Translations under genes and position numbers: made by a program
From: CATOSD01 sp965203135
Lineage (GTDB): Bacteria > Chloroflexota > Dehalococcoidia > Lucifugimonadales > CATOSD01
DNA: 64,000 nucleotides
Assembly (NCBI GenBank): GCA_965203135.1
Contig: CBDBBO010000001.1
Coordinates: 1,054,001-1,118,000, forward strand
Reading direction: 5' to 3'
In this document: in pieces, positions 1 to 6,238 of the stretch
Layout of the letters: the number at the start of each line of letters is the position of its first letter
How positions within the stretch are numbered: position 1 is the first letter of the stretch
Notes under the pieces: generated by a model
The model's database searches: none
What the model was told of the DNA's origin: nothing
The model's input: only the letters and a program-made list of their open reading frames with translations

Positions 1-278
1 AAGGCGGCCAGCCCGAACAGCACCACGAACAGCACTGTGCCCACCCGCGCGCCAAGCGTGGAGGCGGAGTAGTCGCCGTAGCCGATTGTCGTTATCGAGA
101 CCACGCTGTACCACAGCGCGTCCGGCGCCGTAATGCCCGGATCGACCGCCCCGTCGAACACGTAGAACGTCACCGCGTTCCCGATCACGCTCAGCACCAG
201 CACCACGACGGCGAAGGCGAATCCCACGTCGCGATGCTGTCGAAGCGTTCTCCATATGCGCGTCAGGCCTAAGAGCAT
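1..278 (-). CDS. potassium-channel-like membrane protein (C-terminus outside window)
   Basis: The visible N-terminal 92 residues contain one hydrophobic segment (about residues 16-35), then a pore loop with the selectivity-filter signature TTIGYGD, then the start of a second hydrophobic segment. This is the TM-pore-TM core of two-helix (KcsA-like) potassium channels, so the product is probably an inner-membrane cation channel. The gene starts at ATG 276-278 and overlaps the end of the upstream adenylate-forming-ligase-like gene by 10 bases, so the two are probably translated together. The 3' part is cut by the window edge, and a regulatory C-terminal domain cannot be judged. Confidence 0.82.
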   Translation of the reverse strand, partial: MLLGLTRIWRTLRQHRDVGFAFAVVVLVLSVIGNAVTFYVFDGAVDPGITAPDALWYSVVSITTIGYGDYSASTLGARVGTVLFVVLFGLAA

Positions 279-1204
279 TGTGACTCCCGCGTGTTATTGC
301 CGAGGCGGGTCGATGACGCCGGCCCCCCGCGCGGTAGCGCGGACCGGGCCTCGGCGCGCACGAAGACCGCCGCGCCCTCGTCCAGCGTTCCGACCGCCAG
401 GCAGGTCTCGATTCTTATCATTGGCTGAACGCGATTGAACAGCTGCGTCACCACCAGCCGGCCCCTCCGCGACGTCTCGAACAGGTACTCGTCGCTGTTC
501 AGCGCGTAGCTCCGGCAGTCGTCCGACTGGCCCAGGAACCCCAGGCCGTCCACGTACAGCAGATCCAGTTGGCGTCGCGCCGCCAGCGCCCGCCGCCGCC
601 CGAACGTCACGCACAGCCGCACCGCCTCAGGCAGCCGTGCCTCGTCCACGTCGTCGCACGGCGCGGCGAGCAGGTCCGGCCCCAACTCTCGCAGCAGCTC
701 GTAGGCCCGCGGTCCGTCTTCGATGAACAGGTGTGTCGTAACGCCCGCCCTTATCAGCGCCGTGCACAACTCCGCGCCAAAGAACCGGCGAACCCCCGGC
801 GCCAGCACCGCGGCGACCGCCTCCGGCCCCTGCCTTGAGCCCACAACCTGAGTTTGCCCTGAGCCTGCCGAAGGGTCGAACCGCTCCTTCACCGCGTCCA
901 CGAACAGGTCGCACCGCGTGGCGCTCTCCTCCGGCCCCTCCGCCACCGCTATCCTGTCTTCCCGCTGCCCCGCGTACTGGCCCATGACCCACTCGATCTC
1001 GGCCGGCAGACTCACCGCGTCCGCCAGGCTCGCGCGCCGGTACTCCGCGATGGGAGTAACAGGCAGCTCGCGGAACTCGTCCAGCGACCCCACGCCTTTC
1101 CGGCCCCCAAGTCGCCTGCGGTAAAACTCCGTCCGGGACGCCGCCGCCACCACCCCCTCCAGGCGCTCCAGCAGGTCGTCCCTGGCCTCGTAGCGTCTAA
1201 GCAT
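269..1204 (-). CDS. PaaK-like adenylate-forming enzyme homologue
   Basis: 311 aa. The N-terminus (EFYRRRLGG, then ELPVTPIAEYR) resembles the start of phenylacetate-CoA-ligase-type adenylate-forming enzymes, which begin with an FYR...L stretch and a PxT segment. Near residue 250, LVVTQLFNRVQPMIRIET resembles their conserved core stretch ending in IRYRTGD, but the Asp is not preserved and no clear P-loop-like TSGTTG motif is seen. It may therefore be a degenerate or re-purposed member acting on an unknown carboxylate. It overlaps the upstream transglutaminase-like gene by 8 bases and the downstream channel gene by 10, suggesting one operon. A REP-like repeat sits in frame inside it (849-880), adding about 10 foreign residues. 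Confidence 0.6.
   Translation of the reverse strand: MLRRYEARDDLLERLEGVVAAASRTEFYRRRLGGRKGVGSLDEFRELPVTPIAEYRRASLADAVSLPAEIEWVMGQYAGQREDRIAVAEGPEESATRCDLFVDAVKERFDPSAGSGQTQVVGSRQGPEAVAAVLAPGVRRFFGAELCTALIRAGVTTHLFIEDGPRAYELLRELGPDLLAAPCDDVDEARLPEAVRLCVTFGRRRALAARRQLDLLYVDGLGFLGQSDDCRSYALNSDEYLFETSRRGRLVVTQLFNRVQPMIRIETCLAVGTLDEGAAVFVRAEARSALPRGGPASSTRLGNNTRESQCS
849..880 (-). repeat. REP-like element (TTCGAC...GGCTCAGGGCA type) inside a coding region
   Basis: On the minus strand this reads as a TTCGAC...GGCAGGCTCAGGG element, the same family as 32404-32425 and 42538-42558, which lie between genes. Here it is in frame inside the ligase-like gene and encodes FDPSAGSGQTQ. Confidence 0.7.
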
Positions 1205-2591
1205 CGACGCCCAGCTCGACGATCACGAGACCCCCGTCATGTCCCGCGCCGTGGTACTCGTCGAACCGCTCCAGCAGCCCGTCGCGCGACGCCATCACAG
1301 CCGCCGCCGCGTCCGGCTCCTCCGACGCGAACCGGCTCCCCAGCGGCGTGTCCAGCGACCACTCGCGGGCGATCTCACACCGCAGACCCGCGGCGTCGCA
1401 CGCCGTCTCGTACTCCCCACTCAGCCGCGCGAACGTGGCGTCGCTCCTGTACGCCAGCGGCGTGACGAAGTAGCCGCGCGAGATGTACAGCCCCAGCTCG
1501 TTGTCGAAGACCTGCATCAGGTCCACGTCCTCGATCCAGCCCTCCATCGCGAAATACAGATCCTCCACGATGCTCTGGTCCACGTGGTGATAGTAAAAGC
1601 GCTCCTCCCGCACCGCCATTCTCACCCGCAGACTCTGCTTGGCCTCGTCCCGCAGCAGACGCCGTGCGGCCTCTCCCTCCAGGAACAGGAACGGGACGTT
1701 GCCGTTGGTCGCGTCCACGAGCACCTCTTCGCCGCCAATGTTATACACAAGCGCGACGTGCTGCCAATACCGCATGTACCGCTTGGAGAACCGAAAGTCG
1801 AACGTGGTCAGCATCTCCCGCAGCCTGTCCTCGGGGACGGGCGGTAGCGCGTCCGCTCCGGCGAGCACGTACCGCGACGGCAGCCCCAGCCGGTCGGTGA
1901 GAAACCTGAGCGCCTGCACCTTCTCGGAGCAGATGCCGCCCGCGCCCTCGGCAATGTTCCGCACCGTCTCATCGCCCGTCTTGTACGACAACATTCTGCC
2001 GCGGAAGCGCGAGTAGTTCTCGAAGTGACTGTCCCAGACCCGTCGCGCCAGCGCCCGCAGCACGCGCTTCGCGTCCGCCGGCGTCTCCATCGCCGCCGCC
2101 TCGTCCGCCGCGCTGCCGAGGTACCGCTCCAGCGACTCCCGCACGAACGCGGCGTACCTCTTGGCGTCCGCGTCCCACCGCCGCCTGTGAAATCCCGCCC
2201 AGTTCCTGTCGTACCCGGCGCCCAGCCTGTCCACGTCCACGTCGATCAGCGACACGTCCGCGTCCCTCACCCGCACCGTCGTCGCCACCGGAGACTCGTC
2301 CAGGCCGATGGGCGCGCCGCTCTGCCGGAACACCACGCCCGGATACACGTCCAGCAGCGCCCCCTCGTCGGATACGGCGTACACGTAGTCCTGGATCGCC
2401 CGCAGGTCCTCTGCGGACTGCGGCGTGATGCGGCGTGCGGCCAGCAACTCGTCCAGGGGACAGTCCCTCAGGTAGCGCTCCAGGAGGCGGCGGAGCGTCC
2501 AGCCGGCGTGATCAGGGTCGATGCGCAGCGCGAATCGCCTGCCGGTAACGCCGTCCGTGAGTTGCAGCGCGCACCCGGAGACGTCCGACAT
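1197..2591 (-). CDS. transglutaminase-like cysteine protein
   Basis: 464 aa. A papain/transglutaminase-like triad is readable in the right order: Cys221 in GGICSEKVQALRFL, His278 in QHVALVYN and Asp293 in LVDATNG. This is the core of bacterial transglutaminase-like proteins, which act as proteases, amidases or acyltransferases; the substrate is unknown. There is no signal peptide, so it is probably cytoplasmic. It leads a three-gene minus-strand run (ligase-like, channel). A good sigma70-type promoter lies 36 bases upstream. The first ~109 codons plus this promoter are duplicated at 5596-6010, while the catalytic part is not. Confidence 0.72.
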   Translation of the reverse strand: MSDVSGCALQLTDGVTGRRFALRIDPDHAGWTLRRLLERYLRDCPLDELLAARRITPQSAEDLRAIQDYVYAVSDEGALLDVYPGVVFRQSGAPIGLDESPVATTVRVRDADVSLIDVDVDRLGAGYDRNWAGFHRRRWDADAKRYAAFVRESLERYLGSAADEAAAMETPADAKRVLRALARRVWDSHFENYSRFRGRMLSYKTGDETVRNIAEGAGGICSEKVQALRFLTDRLGLPSRYVLAGADALPPVPEDRLREMLTTFDFRFSKRYMRYWQHVALVYNIGGEEVLVDATNGNVPFLFLEGEAARRLLRDEAKQSLRVRMAVREERFYYHHVDQSIVEDLYFAMEGWIEDVDLMQVFDNELGLYISRGYFVTPLAYRSDATFARLSGEYETACDAAGLRCEIAREWSLDTPLGSRFASEEPDAAAAVMASRDGLLERFDEYHGAGHDGGLVIVELGVDA

Positions 2592-2626
2592 TCGACCACA
2601 CCCTCAGCCTGTTAGAACTTCGCACA

Positions 2627-2655
2627 AGTATAAAATCCACCACCAACCCTGTCAA
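2627..2655 (-). promoter_or_regulatory. sigma70-type promoter of the transglutaminase-like gene
   Basis: On the minus strand TTGACA (2650-2655), 17-base spacer, TATACT (2627-2632), 36 bases before the start codon at 2591. The same sequence is present in the truncated copy at 5963-5991. Confidence 0.75.
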
Positions 2656-2706
2656 AGCCACCCCGCCGATGGTTTCCCCAGGGCCTTTGTGCGGGGCCTT
2701 ACGAAT

Positions 2707-2990
2707 AAATCTGCACAATTCTGCTACATTCCGCACATTCCGTAGCTGGGCGGCCCGATGTTCTTGTCACTCTTTGTGAGCCAGGTTGTTAAGGATCGTC
2801 ACGCGCATTGCGCGGAATGGCGCAGTATGTGGCAGGTACGCGATGGTCGTCTTGGGCCGGGGGCGGCCTTTCCGACCACGCCAACCGGGGGGCGTCACCT
2901 CCATCCTAACCTTCCCCCTCGCAGGGGGAAGGGACTTATCGGATAGGCTGTAAGTAGAAAATAGCACGCACGTGCTATATAATCAAGAGG
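2707..2990 (-). repeat. regulatory repeat unit, copy A (promoter, REP, CCGCCCAGCTAC core, phased GAAT words)
   Basis: About 280 bases, closely matching 33520-33790 over nearly the whole length. Reading the minus strand it contains a promoter with an inverted repeat in the spacer, a REP palindrome (2892-2940), the core CCGCCCAGCTAC (2742-2753) and then GAAT words at roughly 10-base steps (2708-2741). There is no credible gene. Together with 2991-3222 it fills the gap between the transglutaminase-like gene and the STAS gene. Short blocks upstream of the promoter (3022-3039 and 3095-3116) also recur at 50282-50299 and 50352-50373. Confidence 0.75.
2958..2986 (-). promoter_or_regulatory. promoter with palindromic operator in spacer (unit A)
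   Basis: Minus strand: TTGATT (2981-2986), 17 bases, TATTTT (2958-2963). The spacer holds the perfect inverted repeat ATAGCAC-N4-GTGCTAT (2961-2978), whose right arm runs into the -10 box. This is one of five promoters in the window with GCAC-N4-GTGC abutting the -10 element. Confidence 0.65.
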
Positions 2991-3222
2991 GTTGGCGAAG
3001 CTGTGGGATAGGGCCGAATCCGTGGGAAGAAATTGCGCAGGCGTGGGGATGGGGCGGGGCGTGCGTGGGGCGTGGGTGGGGCAGGGGTGGGGAACGGGTG
3101 GCGCGGGAAAGTGACGCTTTTTTCGGGGTGCGTGGGCGCGAATCTGGTGGAGATAGGGGGAATCGGAGTTAGCTACAAAATGAGCATTTGATCACTCCGA
3201 CAGATGGTGACTGGCTGAGCGA

Positions 3223-3567
3223 CTATCTCCCCGATTCGACTAACAACCATTCCTTGTCAGAGGCTGCTTGTAGAACCATCTTATGGCTTCTCCCTACTGC
3301 GGCAAACTTCTCTGGCGTGTGAGTAGGCACTCGCCGGAAACGAAGTGCCAGTGGACCCGAGAATCTGCTTGCAGTCTTTAGCTTGAGACCGCCAAGGAGT
3401 TGGTCAAAGAACGATGGAGTGACAGCCACAACATGGTCGAAGTCAACAACAATTGGGAGGGCAGGATCAAATTGATCCATAGTGATATTACTCAGTATCT
3501 GATCCGCAGTCCCACGGGTGAGCAAGCTAGACTTCTTGGTCAACTCATGAAGTAGAATGCTGTTCAT
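3223..3567 (-). CDS. STAS-like domain protein (DUF4325 type)
   Basis: 114 aa. The pattern LPIVVDFDHVVAVTPSFFDQLLGG matches the central strand-helix of STAS-like DUF4325 domains (beta strand, D-F, S-F followed by helix). This is a small regulatory fold related to anti-sigma-factor antagonists, with no catalytic residues. It starts 8 bases after the stop of the HATPase gene, so the two form an operon, and such STAS-like proteins are commonly encoded next to GHKL ATPases. By analogy with SpoIIAA/SpoIIAB-type pairs it may be the partner or output of the ATPase. It has noticeably more A/T-rich codons than the 1-2.6 kb genes, suggesting acquisition. Confidence 0.65.
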   Translation of the reverse strand: MNSILLHELTKKSSLLTRGTADQILSNITMDQFDPALPIVVDFDHVVAVTPSFFDQLLGGLKLKTASRFSGPLALRFRRVPTHTPEKFAAVGRSHKMVLQAASDKEWLLVESGR

Positions 3568-3575
3568 AGTTTGCC

Positions 3576-4484
3576 TTATGTGGGAATGCTCATTGACGCG
3601 AGCGTTCCAGGGTAGGGGTTTGTTCGCCGAGACTCCTGCCTAACGTCCTCCGATATTTCTAGAACACCTATCCCAGAGTGAACAATCAAACGGCGTCCTC
3701 CTTTACGCGCGTCCTCTGCGACTCCATAAAGGCCAATACCCCGGGTTGCGGCCCCGGTACCTGAGATTCTCTCCCTCGTCGCCAGTTCAATAGCCGTCCA
3801 GTCGTAATGAATCTTATCTCGGAGAGCCGGGTTGTTGTAGAGCGCCTTCCGAATCCCTATGCCCCCATCCGCAACAGTTATAACAAACCGTAGGCCTTCA
3901 CGAAAGTTAAAGAATTGAACTAGTCCAAGTCCTCCAATCGGCGATTGAGAGTGCTGGACCGCATTAAAAGCTAGCTCAGCGAAGTTCTCGCTTACTACGG
4001 GAGCCAAGTGTTGAGAGGATGATCCTCGCGAGATGAGATTGTCTAGCGCACTGTTCGCCAACTCCTCGGCTTCATATTCGCTCGCAAATCTACTGAGTGG
4101 TACAATTGTCTGCGACATAGAAGCCTCACCAATCCCTCGATCATCAACTGAAACGCCCGCCTCCTTCAACGTGTCAAAGAGTCCCGTGGACTTAAGATAT
4201 GTAGCAACACCCCGATCCTCAGGAACAATGAGCTCGCAATCTCGATTATGGCTCCTCACCAACAGCCCGTAACAAGCGCACCATGTTACAGCCGAAGGCC
4301 ATACGAATTGACATCTGGCAAGGTCAATCAATACCGAATCAGGTTTGAAATCGTTTAGGCGCGGGTCTTGCCAGAGCCAAGCCGGTAGGTTTCCAGCATG
4401 GTGGAAGTTCTTTGGTGGAGAAATCCTTAAGGAGTTCAAAACACCGTCCTCGAGTATGTCTCTTGGAGAGTATACTGTATCCAT
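3576..4484 (-). CDS. STAS-HATPase (GHKL) regulatory protein
   Basis: About 302 aa from ATG 4484; the frame is open to GTG 4553, so a longer start is possible. Residues ~65-120 (VLIDLARCQFVWPSAVTW...) look like a STAS/MlaB-type domain. The C-terminal half is a GHKL ATPase: N-box ENFAELAFNAVQHS, G1 box VADGGIGI, G2 box ATRGIGLYGV. There is no DHp His-kinase domain and no membrane segment, so it is a soluble, probably switch-type ATPase (anti-sigma-factor-like) rather than a sensor kinase. It is followed at 8 bases by a STAS-like gene. The pair sits in an A/T-richer accessory segment bounded by the two copies of the transglutaminase 5' region. Confidence 0.72.
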   Translation of the reverse strand: MDTVYSPRDILEDGVLNSLRISPPKNFHHAGNLPAWLWQDPRLNDFKPDSVLIDLARCQFVWPSAVTWCACYGLLVRSHNRDCELIVPEDRGVATYLKSTGLFDTLKEAGVSVDDRGIGEASMSQTIVPLSRFASEYEAEELANSALDNLISRGSSSQHLAPVVSENFAELAFNAVQHSQSPIGGLGLVQFFNFREGLRFVITVADGGIGIRKALYNNPALRDKIHYDWTAIELATRERISGTGAATRGIGLYGVAEDARKGGRRLIVHSGIGVLEISEDVRQESRRTNPYPGTLASMSIPT

Positions 4485-4808
4485 CCATCCTGCGCATCCA
4501 TGAGGCGTCGCTGTACTGGGCGGGACGGTGGAGCATCCGGAAAACGCGACCACGGCTGTAGTGCGGCGGATTGCTTGACTTCCAGTCTAGCCCCATCGCC
4601 ACGTTCGAAATCCCACGGAGCCCAAACCCCTCGCCACTGCGGTCGCCCGTCATTGTTTGCCCAGAACCAGGGCAATCACACCCGATGCGAGAGGTTCTGG
4701 ATTTTATCCAGTTTGGTGGGCCTGAGGGGACGGTAGATGGCACCGTCTTCGAGATGTGGCTGGGGAAGAGGAAGCCCCGGCCTGCGCCCCCCTCGATGTC
4801 CCTGTTCC

Positions 4809-4828
4809 AGGCCCCGCGCGCGGGGCCT
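4809..4828. terminator. perfect 20-bp GC palindrome
   Basis: AGGCCCCGCG followed directly by its reverse complement. It can form an 8-bp stem with a 4-base loop. It has no T-run, so terminator function is uncertain; it lies 7 bases before the -35 box of the following module. Confidence 0.4.
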
Positions 4829-4834
4829 TCGCCA

Positions 4835-4864
4835 TTGTCCTGAAATCGCCGGCTGTCGTAAAAT
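4835..4864 (+). promoter_or_regulatory. promoter of aspartic-protease module 1
   Basis: TTGTCC (4835-4840), 18 bases, TAAAAT (4859-4864), 30 bases before ATG 4895. Module 2 has the matching TTGCCC-N18-TAAAAT at 20794-20823, so the architecture is conserved although the spacers differ. Confidence 0.65.
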
Positions 4865-4894
4865 GGCCCTGTAGAAGCTCCTTTAGGGGGAAAG

Positions 4895-5185
4895 ATGACT
4901 AACGCAGGAACTCCGGCCCGTCAGCGCAGGCCCAAAGAGGAGACCACTCGCCTCGGCAGGGAGATTTACGAGCGGGACATCAAGGCGCAGGTGGAAGCCG
5001 ACCACCATGGCGAGTACGTCGCTATCGACGTCGAGACCGGGGGATGGGCCATGTCCGATGACGTTCTCGCCGCAGCGGAGCGTCTGCGGGCGCAGCGCCC
5101 CGGCGCAGTAGACGTCTACCTGCTTCGCATCGGGTACCGGGCGTTGCACCACTTTGGGGGCAGGCCCTGGCGGAGATCAGAGTGA
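4895..5185 (+). CDS. conserved small protein, first gene of aspartic-protease module (copy 1)
   Basis: 96 aa, charged, no membrane segment. The central stretch ERDIKAQVEADHHGEYVAID and the tail RALHHFGGRP are almost identical in the paralogue at 20859-21176, whereas the N-termini differ. A ribosome-binding site (AGGGGG) precedes ATG. Its stop overlaps the GTG start of the protease gene by four bases (GTGA), exactly as in the second copy. The function is not known to me. The strict pairing with a retropepsin-like gene suggests a substrate, adaptor or inhibitor of the protease, or an antitoxin-like partner; this is inference. Confidence 0.7.
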   Translation: MTNAGTPARQRRPKEETTRLGREIYERDIKAQVEADHHGEYVAIDVETGGWAMSDDVLAAAERLRAQRPGAVDVYLLRIGYRALHHFGGRPWRRSE

Positions 5186-5553
5186 TAGAGGGAGTGGTGA
5201 ACTCCGCCTACGAAGCCGTCATACCCCTTTCCCTCCAAGGCCCGGCGGATCAGGCGCAGCAGGTCGAGGCAGTGATAGACACCGGCTTCACCGGATTCCT
5301 GACGCTGCCGCCTTCGCTCGTTGCGGAGTTGGGACTGGTCTTCAAGGGCACCAGCGAGGGGACTCTGGCTGACGGAAGCAGAGTGTCGTTTGACGCCTAC
5401 GACGCCACGGTGCTCTGGGAAGGCTCCCCGAGAGTTGTACTGGTCGACGAAGCGGACACCACCCCGCTGGTGGGTATGTTGTTGCTCGACAGGCATGACC
5501 TGAGCATCCAGGTTCGGGACGGCGGGCGCGTGGTCATACAGGCCGGAGGGTAG
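5182..5553 (+). CDS. clan AA (retropepsin-like) aspartic protease, copy 1
   Basis: 123 aa, starting at GTG 5182 inside the end of the previous gene. The active-site loop AVIDTGFTGFLTLP (D-T-G followed by hydrophobics) and the later strand-turn VGMLLLDRHDL are the signatures of single-domain clan AA aspartic proteases, which must dimerise to form the active site. The length is typical. No signal peptide is seen, so it is cytoplasmic. The paralogue at 21173-21544 keeps the DTG loop. The substrate is unknown; the co-translated partner gene is the obvious candidate. Confidence 0.78.
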   Translation: MIEGVVNSAYEAVIPLSLQGPADQAQQVEAVIDTGFTGFLTLPPSLVAELGLVFKGTSEGTLADGSRVSFDAYDATVLWEGSPRVVLVDEADTTPLVGMLLLDRHDLSIQVRDGGRVVIQAGG

Positions 5554-5595
5554 CGCAAGCTCTCCCGAACCAACCCATCCACTTCAAGTCTCCTT

Positions 5596-5927
5596 CGTCC
5601 CCTCACCCGCACCGTCGTCGCGACCGGCGAGTCGTCCAGGCCGACGGGCGCGCCGCCCTGCCTAAACACCACGCCCCGGTAAACGTCCTGCAGCGCTCCC
5701 TCGTCGGACACCGTGTACACGTAGTCCTGGACCGCCCGCAGGTCCTCCGCGGACCGCGGCGTAATGCGGCGCGCGGCCAGCAACTCTTCCAGGGGGCAGT
5801 CCCTCAGGTAGCGCTCCAGGAGGCGGCGGAGCGTCCAACCGGCGTGATCAGGGTCGACGCGCAGCGCGAACCGCCTGCCGGAAACGCCGTCCGTGAGTTG
5901 CAGCACGCACCCGGAGACGTCCGACAT
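5596..5927 (-). pseudogene. truncated second copy of the transglutaminase-like gene
   Basis: Minus-strand codons from ATG 5927 match the first ~109 codons of the 1197-2591 gene with few changes (MSDVSGCVLQLTDG...). Similarity stops abruptly at VRVR near 5596, and the frame then continues into unrelated sequence antisense to the aspartic protease. The catalytic Cys/His/Asp part is absent, so no transglutaminase activity is possible. The upstream promoter is copied too, so a stub may still be transcribed. The pair 2259-2670 and 5596-6010 forms a direct repeat around the HATPase/STAS and protease genes. Confidence 0.82.
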
Positions 5928-5962
5928 TCGACCACACCCTCAGCCTGTTAGAACTTCGCACG

Positions 5963-5991
5963 AGTATAAAATCCAGCACCAACCCTGTCAA
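5963..5991 (-). promoter_or_regulatory. duplicated promoter of the truncated transglutaminase copy
   Basis: Minus strand TTGACA (5986-5991), 17 bases, TATACT (5963-5968), as at 2627-2655. Confidence 0.65.
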
Positions 5992-6070
5992 AGCCACCCC
6001 GCCAATGAATCCCCGAACCTGTATCAGCTTAGTCGGTGCGCGGCTTTTCAACTCAGCGATGGCAAAGCTT

Positions 6071-6096
6071 CGTCACTCCCGCGAAAGCGGGAGTCC
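6071..6096. repeat. REP-like palindrome (CTCCCGCGAAAGCGGGAG)
   Basis: CTCCCGC-GAAA-GCGGGAG hairpin with flanking CA/TCC, a widespread short bacterial repeat type. It is a single copy here, between the pseudogene promoter and the HerA operon. The rest of 5992-6238 shows nothing else clear. Confidence 0.65.
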
Positions 6097-6238
6097 AAAC
6101 GCTTGAGCGGGAGAACGGCTTAGACTCAGATGACACAGCGACTAAACTGTTGTAGGATAACTGCGGATGCACGAATGTTCTCAACTCAAAGATACTGCTG
6201 GAGTTCGAGCGATTCCGTAGCCAAACAGTGAGGTAGTC

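Larger units (their letters stand above)
4554..4894. other. intergenic region with palindrome and promoter
   Basis: No supportable gene. It holds a perfect 20-base G+C palindrome (4809-4828) followed by TTCG, possibly a transcription stop, then the promoter of the next module. A short open frame at 4571-4843 has no recognisable features. Confidence 0.5.

Noticed and set aside
2767..2967. small minus-strand frames in units A and B (also 33579-33767) with similar ends (MRVT-LNNLAH)
   Set aside because: The similarity is explained by the recent copy of the whole unit; base changes are mostly non-silent, and the apparent start lies within the promoter spacer/-10 region.
4571..4843. 90-codon plus-strand frame before the aspartic-protease module
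   Set aside because: No ribosome-binding site or recognisable motif, and it crosses the GC palindrome.
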